Shown: piece after piece, positions 54,189-64,000 of the stretch
How positions within the stretch are numbered: the stretch's first letter is position 1
Layout: every line of letters begins with the position of its first letter
Source of the DNA: Spiroplasma apis B31
GTDB taxonomy: Bacteria; Bacillota_I; Bacilli_A; Mycoplasmatales; Mycoplasmataceae
DNA: 64,000 nucleotides
NCBI RefSeq assembly: GCF_000500935.1
Contig: NC_022998.1
Coordinates: forward strand, 930,001 to 994,000
Direction of reading: 5' to 3'
Translations under genes and position numbers: made by a program
The notes under the pieces: model-generated
What the model was told of the DNA's origin: nothing
Seen by the model: the letters and a program-made list of their open reading frames with translations, nothing else
Databases searched by the model: none

Positions 54189-56075
54189 TTAAGGTTGTTT
54201 TACTAAGAAAGTTGTCAATTCTTTTTCTAATCAAATTTTATCAACATTAAATGTTATATTAACAAAATCTAATGCAAAGTTTATTTCAAGATTCTCTTCA
54301 CCTGTTTCTTTTGTATACCTACCACTTTGATAAGTTCTATACTCGTATACTACACCTGTATTATTAATGTTGAATATCATGTTGAATGAGTTTCTAACAA
54401 ATCTTCAACTAAAAGTTTCTTGATTCCCTTTTTTTAATAAGTAATCTCTGTAAGCTTTTTGATTAAATTGATCTTGTGAATCATTTTTTAAAGATAAAGA
54501 TGAGTTAAGAGCTTGCTTATTAAAATCATTTGTGTTTTGTATGGTTTCTCACAAGTTTTTTCCCATAGTTGGAGTTTTACCACTAAATGTAGCTAAGATC
54601 TTTGTATTATCTGTTTTTCCTATACCAAAAGTTTCAATATAGGCATCGATTCCTTGTTTAGCATTATTATAAATAGAAGCAATTGTTTTTGATTCTTCAA
54701 TAGATTTATATTTATTAGCTTCTCAATTTTTTTCTTTTTTATTTACTGAATAGCCAGTTAACAATTTGAATTCTGGTAACTCTTGAGTGTAATCATCATC
54801 TATCTTAAATTGTAAGCCTTTTAAGTATACGTACCCCAACTTTGATGTAGAAGACAAATCTTTTTTGCTGAAATCTATTTGATTTTTAGATTTGAAAGTA
54901 TCTATTCCACTGTTATATTTTTTGAATCATTCCTCAGATTCATTCTTTACATAGTTGTATAGACCTTTGTTTACACTAGCTTTTTCCCCTGCTAAAACTA
55001 GTTCTTCTTTTATTGGATTGTTTCTAAAGATCTCATTAAACATAGGTTTCCCGTTGCCATTTTCATCTTGTCATTCATATTTAGTAGATGTTTTATTTTC
55101 TAATTTTAAGTTTCAGTCAATTTTAGAAAAGGCATTCTCGTTGTCCAAAGATAAATTCAATTTTTGTATGATTGGATTTTTAGAAGTCTCTAAAACTTCT
55201 TTTTTAAAGTATTTCAAGAAGTTATCCCCAAATTCTTTATTTCTAAAGTATTCTCCAACTTTATTGTTATTATCTAACAATAAACCATTTTTCTCATCTA
55301 AACCTAGATTTTTTGCATCTAATCAAATTCCTTTTTCTGTACTTTCATTTTCATCTACAAAGTATTTGTTTTGTATTTCTTTAACTGATGTAGTACCAAA
55401 CTCTTTTAAAGCTTCATTACTTGTTAATGAGTAAACAAATTTACTGGTAGTTTTATAAACTGTTTGTTGACTGGTTTGATCTTTATATTTAGTGTTAATA
55501 TCAAAGTTTACAATAACATTTGATGTATAATCATCATCTTTTGTGCTAGCATTATTTTGTTTTAAAGATTCTTGTACTTCTTAATTTGAGAAATTTTTAT
55601 ACTTGAATTCTGCACTTTCAAAATTTACATTCATATTTTCAAAAATGTCCTCTAAACCATCTAGGATAACGTTATATTCTGGTTTATTTTTTAATTTGTT
55701 TAGTTCACTTTTGATATTATCTATTGATAATAATGTTTTTATGTCAGATTCAAAATTCTTTTTGTCGTTTTCACTTAAATTCTTTTGCTTTGCGTTTTTT
55801 TCAATGTTTTCTTTTACTAAAAATTTATTTCTTAATTTAGCATCTTTCTCTAACTCGAAAAGTTTTTCTCTAGTTTTGAATAATTCTTCAGATATTATAG
55901 TAGAAACATCTTTTTTAAACTGAGAAATTAAAGAAGAAAAGTCTGGCGCTTCCTCTTTTTCTTCTGTGCTTGGTTTATTTTCACTTGCTTCATTTTTAGT
56001 TTTACATGAAACAATCGAAGTTACAGGCAGTATAGTCATAGACAAACTCCCTAATATATTTAATAATTTTTTCAT
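54189..56075 (-). pseudogene. Lipoprotein, paralogue C, interrupted by in-frame TAA
   Basis: Full-length relative of lipoproteins A and B. Signal MKKLLNILGSLSMTILPVTS with lipobox VSC, then FKKDVSTIISEELFKTRE. The frame stops at TAA (55581-55583) after about 164 residues, then continues in the same frame for over 460 codons with all family blocks: IWLDAKNLGLDEKN, LSSTSKLGYVYLKGLQFKID, LPEFKLLTGYS and ALDFVNITFNVDK. TAA is a true stop here, so the product is truncated unless read through. No other lesion is seen, which suggests a recent mutation or a base-call error. Confidence 0.8.
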
Positions 56076-56260
56076 TTTATACCCTCCCTTTTTCATATGT
56101 TAACACAAAAGTGTTAAAAGAAAAAATTTTGTGAGTGGTTAAATACGTTGCATATTTATTTGTTGATTTTAAATATTTAAAGAAAATATTGAAATAATTA
56201 AATTCTTTAGAAATTTAAGTTAGTGACAACTAAATAAAATAATAATGGAGGTGAACAAAT

Positions 56261-57838
56261 TTGAAAATAAAGAATATCCCTATTAGGAGATTTTTATCTA
56301 ATATAAGAAAAAGTTTAGAGGACTTCGGAAGAGCCATATTGGTACCTGTCACTGTAATTCCCTTACTAGCTTTAATAGGAGCAATTGGTTATGCGGGTCA
56401 AGCAATTGCAACTGAAGTGGGTACCTATCAAGGTAGTGTAAAAATAGCAGTAGATGCTATAAAAAATATTGGTATGATTGCAATAACAAACATAGACTTT
56501 TTAGTAGCTATCGGTTTAGCAGCTGGTCTAGCCAAAAGTGAAAAAGTAGCAGCTGCATTATCTGGTTTAATGGCTTATGCTGCATTACATTTTGCTGCAA
56601 ACTTGATGCTCCAAGTTTTACAACCAAATATGTTACAAAATCCAAAAGAAGCTGGGTTGGCATTTAGATTTGGAGTTATGTCATTTCAGTATAGTGCCTT
56701 TGGAGGTATGATTGCTGGGATTATAGGATACAAAGTACATAAATGAACTTATAAACTGAAGTTCCCAGAATTTCTATCCTTTTTTGGAGGGCCGAGATTT
56801 TCCCCTGTTGCAAGTACATTGGCTGCTTGAATAATAGGAATGCCACTCGGGATAGTATGGATATATATCTCAAAAGGTTTAGTAGCTGTTGGAGAAGGAT
56901 GAAAATATATGGGTGCTGGTTCGCCATTCCTATATGGGATTGCAAATAGAGCATTGATACCATTTGGATTACATCAAGTCATGAATTACTTTTTGTATTA
57001 TACAGAGGTTGGTGCATCTTGAATAGCTCCTGATGGAAAAATCATCAATGGTATCTACAATATAGCAATAGCAAAACTTGGTTTAAATGAAATGATTTAT
57101 GCGAAAGATACATGAATTGTTAACGGAACGTTTCCTACAAATATGTTTAGTTTAACTGGTGCAGCCTTAGCTATGTATTTTACAATACCAAAACAAAGTC
57201 GTAAAGTAGTTGGTGGTGCAATAATCTCGGCTGCTCTAGCATCTTTTCTAGCTGGAACAACAGAACCGATTGAGTTTACGTTCATATTTACTGCACCATA
57301 TTTATATATTATTCACATCTTTTTTACTGGTTTTGTTTATATGTCTATGTATCTTTGTAATTTTGCCCAAGTATCAACAAGAGGATCAGGTTTAATAACT
57401 TGAATTGTCGTAAATGGAATAAACTGAAATAAAATACAAAATGTTTGAGGGCTATTCATAATTGGACCAATTGCATTCGGAGCATACTTTATAACCTTTT
57501 ATTACTGTATATTAAAATTCAATTTAAAAACTCCAGGAAGAGTAGATGCAATAACAAAAGATTCAAACAAAATAGAAATAAAAGATAATGAAGAAAAACA
57601 TATTTCAAAAATTATAGAAGGTTTAGGCGGCAAAGAAAACATAATAATTATGGGTAACTGTGTTACAAGGCTTCGAGTAACAGTAAAAGATATAAATAAA
57701 ATTAATAAAAACCTGTTAGAAGAAACAAAACCTTATGGAATCAAAGACATTGGTAATAATCAAATTCATATTATTTATGGTCCAAAAGTAGTAAACTTAG
57801 CAACAGATTTAAGAGAGTTTCTAGGGGTGATTGAGTAA
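56261..57838 (+). CDS. PTS glucose-superfamily EIICB
   Basis: A 525-residue sugar permease-phosphotransferase. The IIC domain covers about residues 1-430 (AILVPVTVIPLLALIGAIG, NRALIPFGLHQVMNYFLYY, GTTEPIEFTF). IIB is at the end with the phospho-Cys in GNCVTRLRVTV (about residue 467). No IIA domain is present, so a separate IIA-Glc type protein must supply phosphate. The start is TTG at 56261, 7 nt after GGAGGTG. The stop overlaps the phosphatase gene as TAATG. Sugar identity (glucose, GlcNAc, alpha-glucoside) is not resolved. Confidence 0.92.
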
Positions 57839-58335
57839 TGCCTTTCAAAAAAATTTTAGATAACTTATATCTAGGCGATCAATTTTCTAACACACTAAAA
57901 ATAGATTGTGAAGTCAAAATGAGTGATATATTCTACAGGAATCTTTGCAAACGAGAAAACATCATATTTAAAAATAGCAACGTAGTAATAACGAAAGATA
58001 AATTAGCAGCTAACATTGTAGATTGTTATCATCCAACTATTTTAAATAAACATTATTTTCTATTTGCAATTAACTTTATAAAACAAAATATAAAACAAAG
58101 GCGTGTGTATGTTCATTGTCAATTAGGAGTTAGTAGAAGTGCTTCACTGATTTTTATTTATTTAGTTATAGAAAATATCATCAATATCGAAGATTTTAAC
58201 TTAGCCTTGAATCACTTTATTGATAATTTCTACCCTTATATGAAATTAAACTCTGGTATTTATCTATATTTAAAAGAGAACTTTCCTTTTCAAGAATTAA
58301 AAAATAGTTTAAATGAAAGTAGCGTGAAAATTTAA
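57838..58335 (+). CDS. Dual-specificity (tyrosine/serine) protein phosphatase-like
   Basis: A 165-residue Cys-based phosphatase. The signature VHCQLGVSRSA (Cys94, Arg100) is complete, LDNLYLGDQ at the start is typical of dual-specificity phosphatases, and Asp62 in NIVDCYHPT may be the general acid. It overlaps both neighbours by one base (TAATG each side), tying its synthesis to the PTS protein and the MreB-like protein. Targets could be phosphoproteins or phosphosugars; this is open. Confidence 0.85.
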   Translation: MPFKKILDNLYLGDQFSNTLKIDCEVKMSDIFYRNLCKRENIIFKNSNVVITKDKLAANIVDCYHPTILNKHYFLFAINFIKQNIKQRRVYVHCQLGVSRSASLIFIYLVIENIINIEDFNLALNHFIDNFYPYMKLNSGIYLYLKENFPFQELKNSLNESSVKI

Positions 58336-59057
58336 TGTACTACTTGGACTTCGATTATAGAGTTTTATACATATACAAAGATGGTCAGTTATTGCATAAG
58401 GAGCCCACTTATTGTCTCTATAATTTGAAAAGTTTAGAACTAATTGCAATGGGGGAAGAAGCAAGACATAAACTAAAATGCGATATAAATTTTTTAGTTT
58501 ATATTCCAATAGAAAATTCTAAAATAGTTAGTGAGAAACTATTAAATGATTACATAAGTTTTATTTTAAGAAAATACAGTATAAATGAATCCGAAGTGAA
58601 GTTAATAATTTACAAATATATAAATAAGTTTAAAAACTATCCATCAATAAGTGGGAAGAATTTCTTACAAAAGTTTTCAAGTAGTGATTATTTTTTTGAG
58701 ATAAGAGGTACTGAGAGTGTTTTATATGATAAACAAAAAAAACAGCTTAAAGTAATCACATGAGGGCTACAAGATATTTACAAAAACATAAATTATTATT
58801 TAAATGATAATTATAATGTCACATTGAACACAAGTAAAATTGAATCTTTAATTAGAGAGACAAAGAATGATATAAGTCCCCTTAACATAGTTGCACGATC
58901 TATTTTAAACGGACAAGAAGTCGATATAGAAATTTCGAATATCTCAGAGTTGTTTAAAAGCTCTATTAAAAAATTGCAAAACTTTATTAAAAAAATAGAC
59001 GCAAGCAAAATAAGCTTTGGACCAAAATTTATTGAGGTGTTTGATTTTGTATATTAA
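58335..59057 (+). CDS. Degenerate MreB/actin-like protein
   Basis: A 240-residue protein resembling MreB through its first two-thirds. LLHKEPTYCLYN (19-30) matches the NEPSVVA region, LIAMGEEARHKL (36-47) matches LAVGEEAK, IPIENSKIVSEKLLNDYISF (57-76) matches the RPLKDGVIADF stretch, YYLNDNYNVTLNTSKIESLI matches YIRKKYNLLIGERTAEEI, and ILNGQEVDIEISNISELF matches LVTGLPKTIEI. The phosphate loops are lost: LDFDYRVLY replaces DLGTANTL, FEIRGTESVL replaces DIGGGTTE, and the protein ends before the C-terminal GGG loop. Nucleotide binding is unlikely. Coupled to the phosphatase gene. Confidence 0.65.
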
Positions 59058-59235
59058 ACTAGGTATTGGATTATCTGCTTGTATATTTTTCTTTGTCCTG
59101 AGTTTTATAATTTTTAAAACTAGTAAAAAGAGCTCTTTCTCTAACAAAAGACGAAATATTTTACCAATAATATTTTTTGTTGCTGCTCTGATGTGCTTAC
59201 TTTTCTCTTTACAAGATTATTTATTTAGTTTTTAA
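59047..59235 (+). CDS. Small two-helix membrane protein
   Basis: A 62-residue protein with two hydrophobic segments (about residues 3-20 and 40-60) around a basic loop (KTSKKSSFSNKRRN). The TTG at 59047, 7 nt after GAGGTG, is the best start. It overlaps the MreB-like gene by 11 nt and closes the four-gene operon before the terminator at 59294. It could anchor the MreB-like protein; this is inference. Confidence 0.65.
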   Translation: MYIKLGIGLSACIFFFVLSFIIFKTSKKSSFSNKRRNILPIIFFVAALMCLLFSLQDYLFSF

Positions 59236-59293
59236 AAGAACTACACCTTTATTTGTTGAAATTTATTAAAAAGTTAAAGCTTTATTTCATACA

Positions 59294-59351
59294 AAAAAAG
59301 CACTTTACCAAAGCTAAGTATCATCTACTCTAGTTTTGAAAGTGCTTTTTT
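59294..59351. terminator. Bidirectional terminator
   Basis: AAAAAAGCACTTT pairs with AAAGTGCTTTTTT. It ends the PTS-phosphatase-MreB-like operon and the Cys-rich gene. Confidence 0.8.
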
Positions 59352-59356
59352 ATTGT

Positions 59357-59569
59357 TTATTTTTTATATTTTTCTTTATTTTCCTTTTGACGTGCGCTTC
59401 CATCTGAGCAACAAGGACATTTTTTTGATAGACAAGTTTGACAACTGATACATTTTAAGCAACTTTGACACCCATGAAAAGATCCGCTACAAACCCTACA
59501 AGTATAACAATTATGTGCTCCACCTGGGCAACAAACTTCCGATGGTGTAATTGATTTATTTTCTGCCAT
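59357..59569 (-). CDS. Cysteine-rich small protein (metal-binding candidate)
   Basis: A 70-residue soluble protein with 13 cysteines between residues 13 and 54, mostly spaced as C-x2-C (NCYTCRVC, GCQSCLKC, SCQTC, CPCC), plus His19 and His33. The ends are charged (ARQKENKEKYKK). The spacing suggests metal binding, as in metallothionein or a zinc-ribbon array. AAAGGAGG is unusually far (about 13 nt) from the ATG at 59567-59569. It has no signal peptide and is not part of an operon. Confidence 0.75.
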   Translation of the reverse strand: MAENKSITPSEVCCPGGAHNCYTCRVCSGSFHGCQSCLKCISCQTCLSKKCPCCSDGSARQKENKEKYKK

Positions 59570-59616
59570 ATTAATAAGTTCGCCTCCTTTTGTTAACTAA
59601 TTATACTCAAAAAGTT

Positions 59617-62600
59617 CTAGCTTACCAAGTATGTTAATGGTTGTTTTCTTATTTGTGCCATAGCTGCAATCCATCCGAATAACATTATTAGCGAAAGTAT
59701 TCCATAAGCAAGGAAAGGAACCCAAGGCAGCGATGGGATTAGAACCAAGACACCAAATTTATTTCAAACTATAGTTTGTAATAAATTTCAAGTAAGAATT
59801 GAGACAATGTATGCACAGATAAATACTATGGTTCCACCTGTGATATATCTTCCCATTACCATCCAATTAACCTTTGCATTCGAATATCCTAATGAACGCA
59901 TTATAGTTATAATGTTTATTGCATCAACAATTATAATATTCATTATAACAATCAATAGGATTGTTAATAAAATCATATCGATAATAACGTACATTACCAT
60001 CGATCAAATTATTGTACCAGTTAGTGCGTCTATTGCAGATTTTATAATTGGCATTACCATTAAACTTTTTCCGAATGTACCCGATAGGACATAATTTAAA
60101 TTTTCATCTCGTACAAAGTTAACTTTTTCTAGGACTTTTTTTATGATGTCTGCCAAGTCTTTGCCAAGTGCAGGACTATTATTATCAACTGCTTTTCTTA
60201 AATATATATCTAATATTGTACCCAATCACGAGTTTTTGGTAGAAGTTGATATAGTGGTTGATTCTAAATGGTTAGTGAAAGATGTGACAAGATTTTGAAT
60301 ATTTTCAAGGTCAAGTTTACCACTTAGACTTTTTTTAGTACTATAAAATGATGTAAAGTATTCCTTTAAAGAACCATTTTCAACAATTGAATCATCTTTG
60401 TATTTGTTGAGTAATAAATTATAATCTGCATAAATTGTTTGTTGAAGTGTGTCGGCATTATTTATTCCAACAACCACAAAATCTCCGATTATATTCCCTT
60501 TTTTACCAATTTTAAGATTATTTATGATATCTCCAACTTTTGCATCCAATAGTTTTGCGAGACGAAAAGATATGATTACTGGTATTCTTTCGTTAACTTC
60601 GGTTCCCAATGATTTAATTGTATCTTGGGTTATTGAACTTAGATTGAAAATATTGTTAATATCACCATGTTTATTAGTTGTATCTATTGCAAATATCTTA
60701 GATTTTAATTTATCAACTTCACTGTTTCCCTCGATGAAGTAAGGTATATCAAGAACAAGAGCTTCTTTTGAACTATCATATAATACAACATTAGATGTCA
60801 ATAATGTATTTACATCATCAGAAGCGAGTAAAAACTCTGTAATAAGACTTCTAAAATTTGTATTTATATTAGAAAGACCACTTGTATCGCTTGCAAAATT
60901 GCTAATACCTCTTGGGGCAACTCCTTCGAGTAATGTGTCTCTCATGGTTTTTTTAAATGTTTTTGTGTCATTACAGTCCTCGAAATCCTTGTCTTTGAAT
61001 GATAAACAAAAATACTTTCCGATGTCGTTTATTTTGATCGCTGAATGTTTATCAGTTTTATTGTTACTCATATTTAAAATGTTTTGTTCACTCAAAAACT
61101 CTGGTAAATTGTCTGGGTCTGTTATCAATTTAGAATACATTACTTTTAGCTTATCTATATTTAAATCATCTACTTCTTTCAAAGGATAAGTTAATGAAAT
61201 AAAGTTGAACAATAGCGGTAGTGGAATTTTTGGAAAACCATTAATAGGTTTTTTAATGACTTCTTTTCTGACATCAGATAGCTTATATAACAGCTTTGAT
61301 ATATTATTATAGTCAATAATTGTATTTTGATTATCGTTATTTAAATAACTTATAACTGAATCGTGACCTTTTATATCTATATATTTTAATTCGCTGCTTT
61401 CTGCTTTTCTTGTATCTTTAATCTTGCCATCGAATGATAACGTGCTTGATTTAGAATATTTGTAATAGTGGTCAACATTATTGTTCAAGTAACCAAAACT
61501 TCCATTTATCATATTTTTTAATATTGGGATTGATTGTAGTTGCAACATAAATAAGAAACCACTAAATCCAATTAGAGTTAATATTAAAACAAATTTCCCT
61601 TTAGCACTAGAAACAAATGCTTCTTGCATTCTATAAGTAAATCCTTGATTTTTTTTCTTCAATACTAGTAATAAAATCTTGTTGATTCCTATAAATAATA
61701 ATGAAGGAAAGAAAATAACATAAATAATTCAGATGACATAACCCCATTTTTTCTTTTTGACACCAGTACTTAATAATGCAAGAGCATTTTCTGATAGATA
61801 AGAATAAATAATCAGATAAGATAAACCAGCAAATAAAAGTGGGACTAGAATAATCAAGCAAGTTAGAAAAATTGGATTTGAATAAACATTATCAAAACTG
61901 AATACAACCCAGTTAGCAAAGCTTTTAGTTGAGGCTTCAATTTGAAATGGGATTGATAAAAAGTACCCAATTCCGATTCCAATAGTCATAGAAATAAAAG
62001 TCTTAACAGAGAATACTCAAGTTAACTCTCTGGTTTTATAACCAATTGATTTGAAAACCCCTAATTGTCTTCTTGTATTATTTATTTCTTTTTTTAGTAC
62101 AAAGATAATAAAGAAGAACGCAAGTAAAAATAAAATTATACCGATTGCAAGAAATATGTAAGTCATCACATACAAATTAGTTAAGAGTTTTATTGAGTCA
62201 TGAGATGAAAAATCTTCAAACACTGTTGTACCAACGTCGAATAACTTTGCATTTTTCTCTTCATTACTGTTAGTTACTAAAGATTCATTAAGTGGCTTCG
62301 AATAGTTTGAAACCATTCTATCTTGTGATATTTTGAAATTTGAGTTTTCTTTAAAGTCTTTTAAAATAAAATCATTAAAATAAGTTTGGCTATTATCACT
62401 ATTTGAAGAGTCACCGATAAAAAATGATTTGTCTACAAAAATGTGGGCATAATTATCAACGCTTGATGTGTATCCTAGTTTTACAGGTGCAAGTGCAGAA
62501 TATTTTTCGGCATACCCTACTATTTTAAAATTCACAGGAACTCATTTTTTTTCGTCATTTGATGTAGGTAAATTTATTTGAAAGATATTATTATTGATCA

Positions 62601-63501
62601 TTTTTTGTTGCTTTCGAGCAAAATTGTCGTTTATAACAACTTCAATCGTAGGATTAGAAGTTCTATCTCATACAATTTTATTTGGTAGTCTACCAGATCT
62701 TAAAACCAAGTTGTTCAATTGTTTATTTTCATCAACAGTATTTGAATATAATGACGATGTTGACTCGATAGTGTAATTATAAGTTTTAGAGAAGTTTGAG
62801 GCTTGATCTATAATGTTAATTTTTTGGATTACGTCATACTTTAAATCTTTTTCTTCATTTAATTTGGATACTTCTTTCAAAAAACTATTTACTAAATAAG
62901 AGTTTACATCTCTACCCGCATTGAATTTTTTCAATGCATTTTTAACATCTGTTGTAAAAATATCTTTACTTTTAATTTTTTCTGTTTTATAAGTTTTTTG
63001 AATACTATTTTTAGTTTCATAAGTAATATCAACTTCAATCTCATCCCCATTACTTTTGTAAGCATCAATTAAAAAATTCGCCATTCTTATTACGGCTTCT
63101 CTTTCTTTTTGTTCTTTATTTTCGTTATCTTTGATTTCAATATCATTAACGTAGTTATTTATGATCTTCTGAGCTTCACAAGTAAACCACGAATCTTTGA
63201 AAACTTCCAAGTTCACGTCTTCGAAATCATTATACTTTAACCTAAATTTAGAGTCTCCCTTTTTGGAAGAAAAAATATTGTTATAAACAAAATTATCGTC
63301 AAGATCTTTGTAACCTTGCATTTGTTGTTGTCAAATATTTGTATTATTTCTTACAGACAAGGCGTGAAGTGATAGCTGCAACGGTGTTGCCAACATCCCC
63401 ATCACAATCATGGTAAATATTGTTAGAAAAATAATTGTACCCAAAGTTTCAACTCAAGATCTTATAAATAGTTTCATATAAGATTTAAAAATATTTTTCA
63501 T
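59617..63501 (-). CDS. Very large FtsX-like ABC permease
   Basis: A 1294-residue membrane protein in one frame through several TGA-Trp codons. A signal-anchor helix at the N-terminus is followed by a large extracytoplasmic domain (about 40-450). An FtsX-type block is next (VMTYIFLAIGIILFLLAFFF, then NNTRRQLGVFKSIGYKTREL), then two further helices, a second large outer domain (about 630-1090), and a last block with IITIMRSLGYSNAKVN and three helices. This is the MacB/FtsX layout found in lipoprotein or lipid exporters. No ATPase gene is adjacent within the window. Confidence 0.85.
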
Positions 63502-63564
63502 AAAATTGCCTCTCGCTTATTTAATTATATTATATAGTAGATTAGGAACTTAACTTTGTGTATA

Positions 63565-63597
63565 AAAAAAACTTTTTCTGTTAAAAAAGTTTTTGAA
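63565..63597 (-). terminator. Terminator downstream of fakA
   Basis: AAACTTTTT and AAAAAGTTT with a short loop, followed by T on the minus strand. Confidence 0.55.
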
Positions 63598-63598
63598 A

Positions 63599-64000
63599 TT
63601 ATTCTATACCCATAATAAATGTGTAAACTTCTTGTCCACCTTCGACTACTTCGTATTCAACATCATAGTTCTCATCTAAATATTTCCTTAGATCACTTAT
63701 GTCTTTGAATGAAGCATCTAATCCAGTGAAGATGGTAATTATCTCAGTTTTAGAGGTTATGTATTTTGCTAATGACTTTGTGAAGATATCTTTTAATGAA
63801 TTAGCTGCAAATGTAATTTTTTTATCAACAATTATCATGTATTGATCTTTAGAAATTTTAACACCATCGATCACTGCATCTCTAGCAGCTTTGTTTATTG
63901 ATACAGAAGTAACAGACTTAATTGCCTTATTGATATTTGATTCGTTTTTCTTAGGAGTTTCATCAGGATCTAATGATAAATACCCAGTAATTCCTTGGGG
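63599..64000 (-). CDS. fakA: C-terminal part of FakA/YloV (DAK-phosphatase family)
   Basis: The last 133 residues of the fatty-acid kinase ATP-binding subunit, which works with a DegV/FakB lipid carrier. Family features are SVTSVSINKAARDAVIDGVKI, EIITIFTGLDASFKD and the ending GGQEVYTFIMGIE. The 5' part lies beyond base 64000. It would feed acyl-phosphate into phospholipid synthesis, matching PlsX at 48115. Confidence 0.88.
   Translation of the reverse strand, partial: PQGITGYLSLDPDETPKKNESNINKAIKSVTSVSINKAARDAVIDGVKISKDQYMIIVDKKITFAANSLKDIFTKSLAKYITSKTEIITIFTGLDASFKDISDLRKYLDENYDVEYEVVEGGQEVYTFIMGIE

Noticed and set aside
54955-55434. Plus-strand open frame opposite lipoprotein C
   Set aside because: Antisense shadow; the minus frame matches paralogues A and B.

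Overview
The window reads as chromosome from a Spiroplasma-type mollicute. It is very AT-rich. UGA must be read as tryptophan: almost every long gene (sufB, ald, nrdD, ftsY, plsX, the pst genes, both GH1 enzymes) is interrupted by TGA at positions where Trp fits, for example the TGA-encoded Trp before the first catalytic Asp of the IS3 transposase. Genes often overlap by TAATG, use strong GGAGG-type ribosome sites, and several start with TTG or GTG. Lipoproteins are abundant and paralogous. No rRNA, tRNA or CRISPR array was recognised. Coordinates below merge the pieces split by TGA.

Layout. 1-1113: end of a GDSL lipase-like lipoprotein. 1191-5789: a compact sufC-D-S-U-B iron-sulfur operon on the minus strand. 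5966-9984: two overlapping lipoprotein genes. 10009-11335: an IS3-family element. 11413-12829: HIT hydrolase and a YhaM-type exonuclease. 12919-20624: beta-glucoside uptake and use on the minus strand (two GH1 enzymes with a DUF3284-like protein between them, PTS IIB and IIC, then IIA and a ROK kinase). 21105-24454: a degenerate E2-like protein, an alpha/beta hydrolase and a small unknown. 24455-27773: a gene-poor stretch holding one secreted protein and one membrane protein. 27774-33306: alanine dehydrogenase, a TauE-like permease, and the nrdG/nrdD anaerobic ribonucleotide reductase. 33307-35676: gene-poor, one membrane protein. 35677-37752: ftsY-ylxM-ymdB. 37834-39400: an exported protein and a membrane protein. 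39442-47291: phoU-pstB-pstCA(fused)-pstS downstream of smc. 47426-49119: plsX-rnc. 49319-56075: three paralogous lipoproteins, one broken by an in-frame TAA, with an RpiR-type regulator between two of them. 56261-59235: a four-gene operon of PTS IICB, a dual-specificity phosphatase, a degenerate MreB/actin-like protein and a small membrane protein. 59357-59569: a 13-cysteine mini-protein. 59617-63501: a 1294-residue FtsX-like permease. 63599 to the end: C-terminus of FakA.

How the genes fit together. The 13-20 kb block forms a pathway: IIA/IIB/IIC import and phosphorylate a beta-glucoside, GH1 enzymes split the phosphorylated sugar, and the ROK kinase phosphorylates the freed glucose. The nrdDG pair and Suf system supply anaerobic dNTP synthesis and its iron-sulfur cluster. 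The least familiar unit is the 56.2-59.2 kb operon, where a sugar transporter is translationally coupled to a Cys-based phosphatase and to a half-sized MreB-like protein that has lost its nucleotide-binding motifs. A second degenerate protein, at 21.1-22.7 kb, looks like a dehydrogenase E2 subunit without its lipoyl lysine or catalytic histidine.
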